From positions 23,370,934 through 23,434,933 of the forward strand of contig OZ038399.1 in NCBI GenBank assembly GCA_964036045.1: a stretch of DNA of 64,000 nt, read 5' to 3'. A program made the translations under genes and the position numbers. Source of the DNA: Eutreptiella sp. 'Long Island Sound 2002'. Lineage: Eukaryota; Euglenozoa; Euglenophyceae; Eutreptiales; Eutreptiaceae. Under the pieces are notes generated by a model. That model made no database searches. It was not told where the DNA came from and saw nothing but the letters and a program-made list of their open reading frames with translations. Shown here one piece after another: positions 63,650 through 64,000 of this stretch (position 1 is the first letter of the stretch; each line of letters begins with the position of its first letter).

Positions 63650-63782
63650 GCCCCACATGGGACCAGGTTTGGCACAGAGAACGAAGATGCCCTTCTGCCT
63701 CTACTGCGGAGTGCATTGCCTCTGGTTTGCATTTGTCTGTGTTTTTTACTTCGGTCTCACCCCCCCCCCCCCCTCTTCACAG

Positions 63783-64000
63783 AAAACGTTCCGTAGGGAA
63801 CAGCCGCCCCTCGGGAAGGGCAAGGGCTCCGGGCTCACGCGGAGCCCCACGCAACAGATCTGTTGCCGGGACATGCCCGTCCCCGGGGTCATCCACCCAC
63901 TTCCGCCCGCAGGGCACAGCGACCGCCCAGGCACTGCGAAATACCATCGCCGTGCGGCTGCCGGGGGCCCCTCCCCGTCAACGACAGGTCTGAGCGCATG
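63783..64000 (+). CDS. Putative exon, continues beyond the window
   Basis: A C-run then CTCTTCACAG precedes an open frame to the window end: KTFRREQPPLGKGKGSGLTR, then SPTQQICCRDMPVPGVIHPL, then PPAGHSDRPGTAKYHRRAAA. High third-position G/C and a strong acceptor whose pyrimidine tract is the C-run at 63759-63773. No domain recognised. Confidence 0.4.

Overview
The window is nuclear DNA of a repeat-rich, intron-bearing, probably photosynthetic unicellular eukaryote. Genes are split by introns of about 0.4 to 4.3 kb with GT-AG borders. There are no bacterial-type operons. One gene encodes a protein with a thylakoid-lumen type leader and a CcmI-like domain, which points to a plastid. Of the ten donors I could place by phase, six start GTG and three are exactly GTGTGC. 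That would suit a green alga but does not prove it. A 200-base run of Ns (24360-24559) marks a draft assembly.

Layout. 1-5.4 kb: MITE copies, G-runs, a decayed non-LTR retrotransposon on the minus strand (about 2552-4893) and (TG)n/(CA)n tracts. 5.4-16.4 kb: a minus-strand gene in four phase-compatible exons. It encodes a signal peptide, propeptide, trypsin-type protease, EGF-like module, C-type-lectin-like domain and C-terminal hydrophobic anchor. Its introns hold satellite copies, MITEs, a tRNA-like sequence and a 450-codon ORF. 16.4-24.4 kb: mostly repeats with no secure gene. 24.5-33.8 kb: a plus-strand gene in seven phase-compatible exons that encodes an acidic/Lys-rich plus coiled-coil protein. 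Its introns carry several inverted repeats and hexamer tracts. 33.9-34.5 kb: a heptamer satellite. 37.0 kb: a reverse-transcriptase fragment. 39.1-40.3 kb and 61.3-61.9 kb: two related copies of a Harbinger-like transposase fragment followed by a small zinc finger; the first also has an SH3-like module. 42.6-45.9 kb: the two-exon plastid CcmI-like gene. 49.4-50.0 kb: two possible exons. 53.4-54.7 kb: an intact single-exon BTB(T1)-kelch gene. 57.8-58.5 kb: an unusual CpG-rich palindromic tandem array. 59.0 kb and 63.2-64.0 kb: likely exons of further genes, the last running off the window.

No functional clustering is evident. The genes look independent and are separated by mobile DNA. The least expected signals are the protease-lectin architecture, the CGACGCGTCG array, the near-perfect 210-bp inverted repeat inside an intron, a 183-bp terminal-inverted-repeat element set exactly between 37-bp direct repeats, and the pervasive runs of G or C, some of which sit where a polypyrimidine tract would be. 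All gene models are my own reading of splice sites and phases. None has been tested against transcripts or databases.
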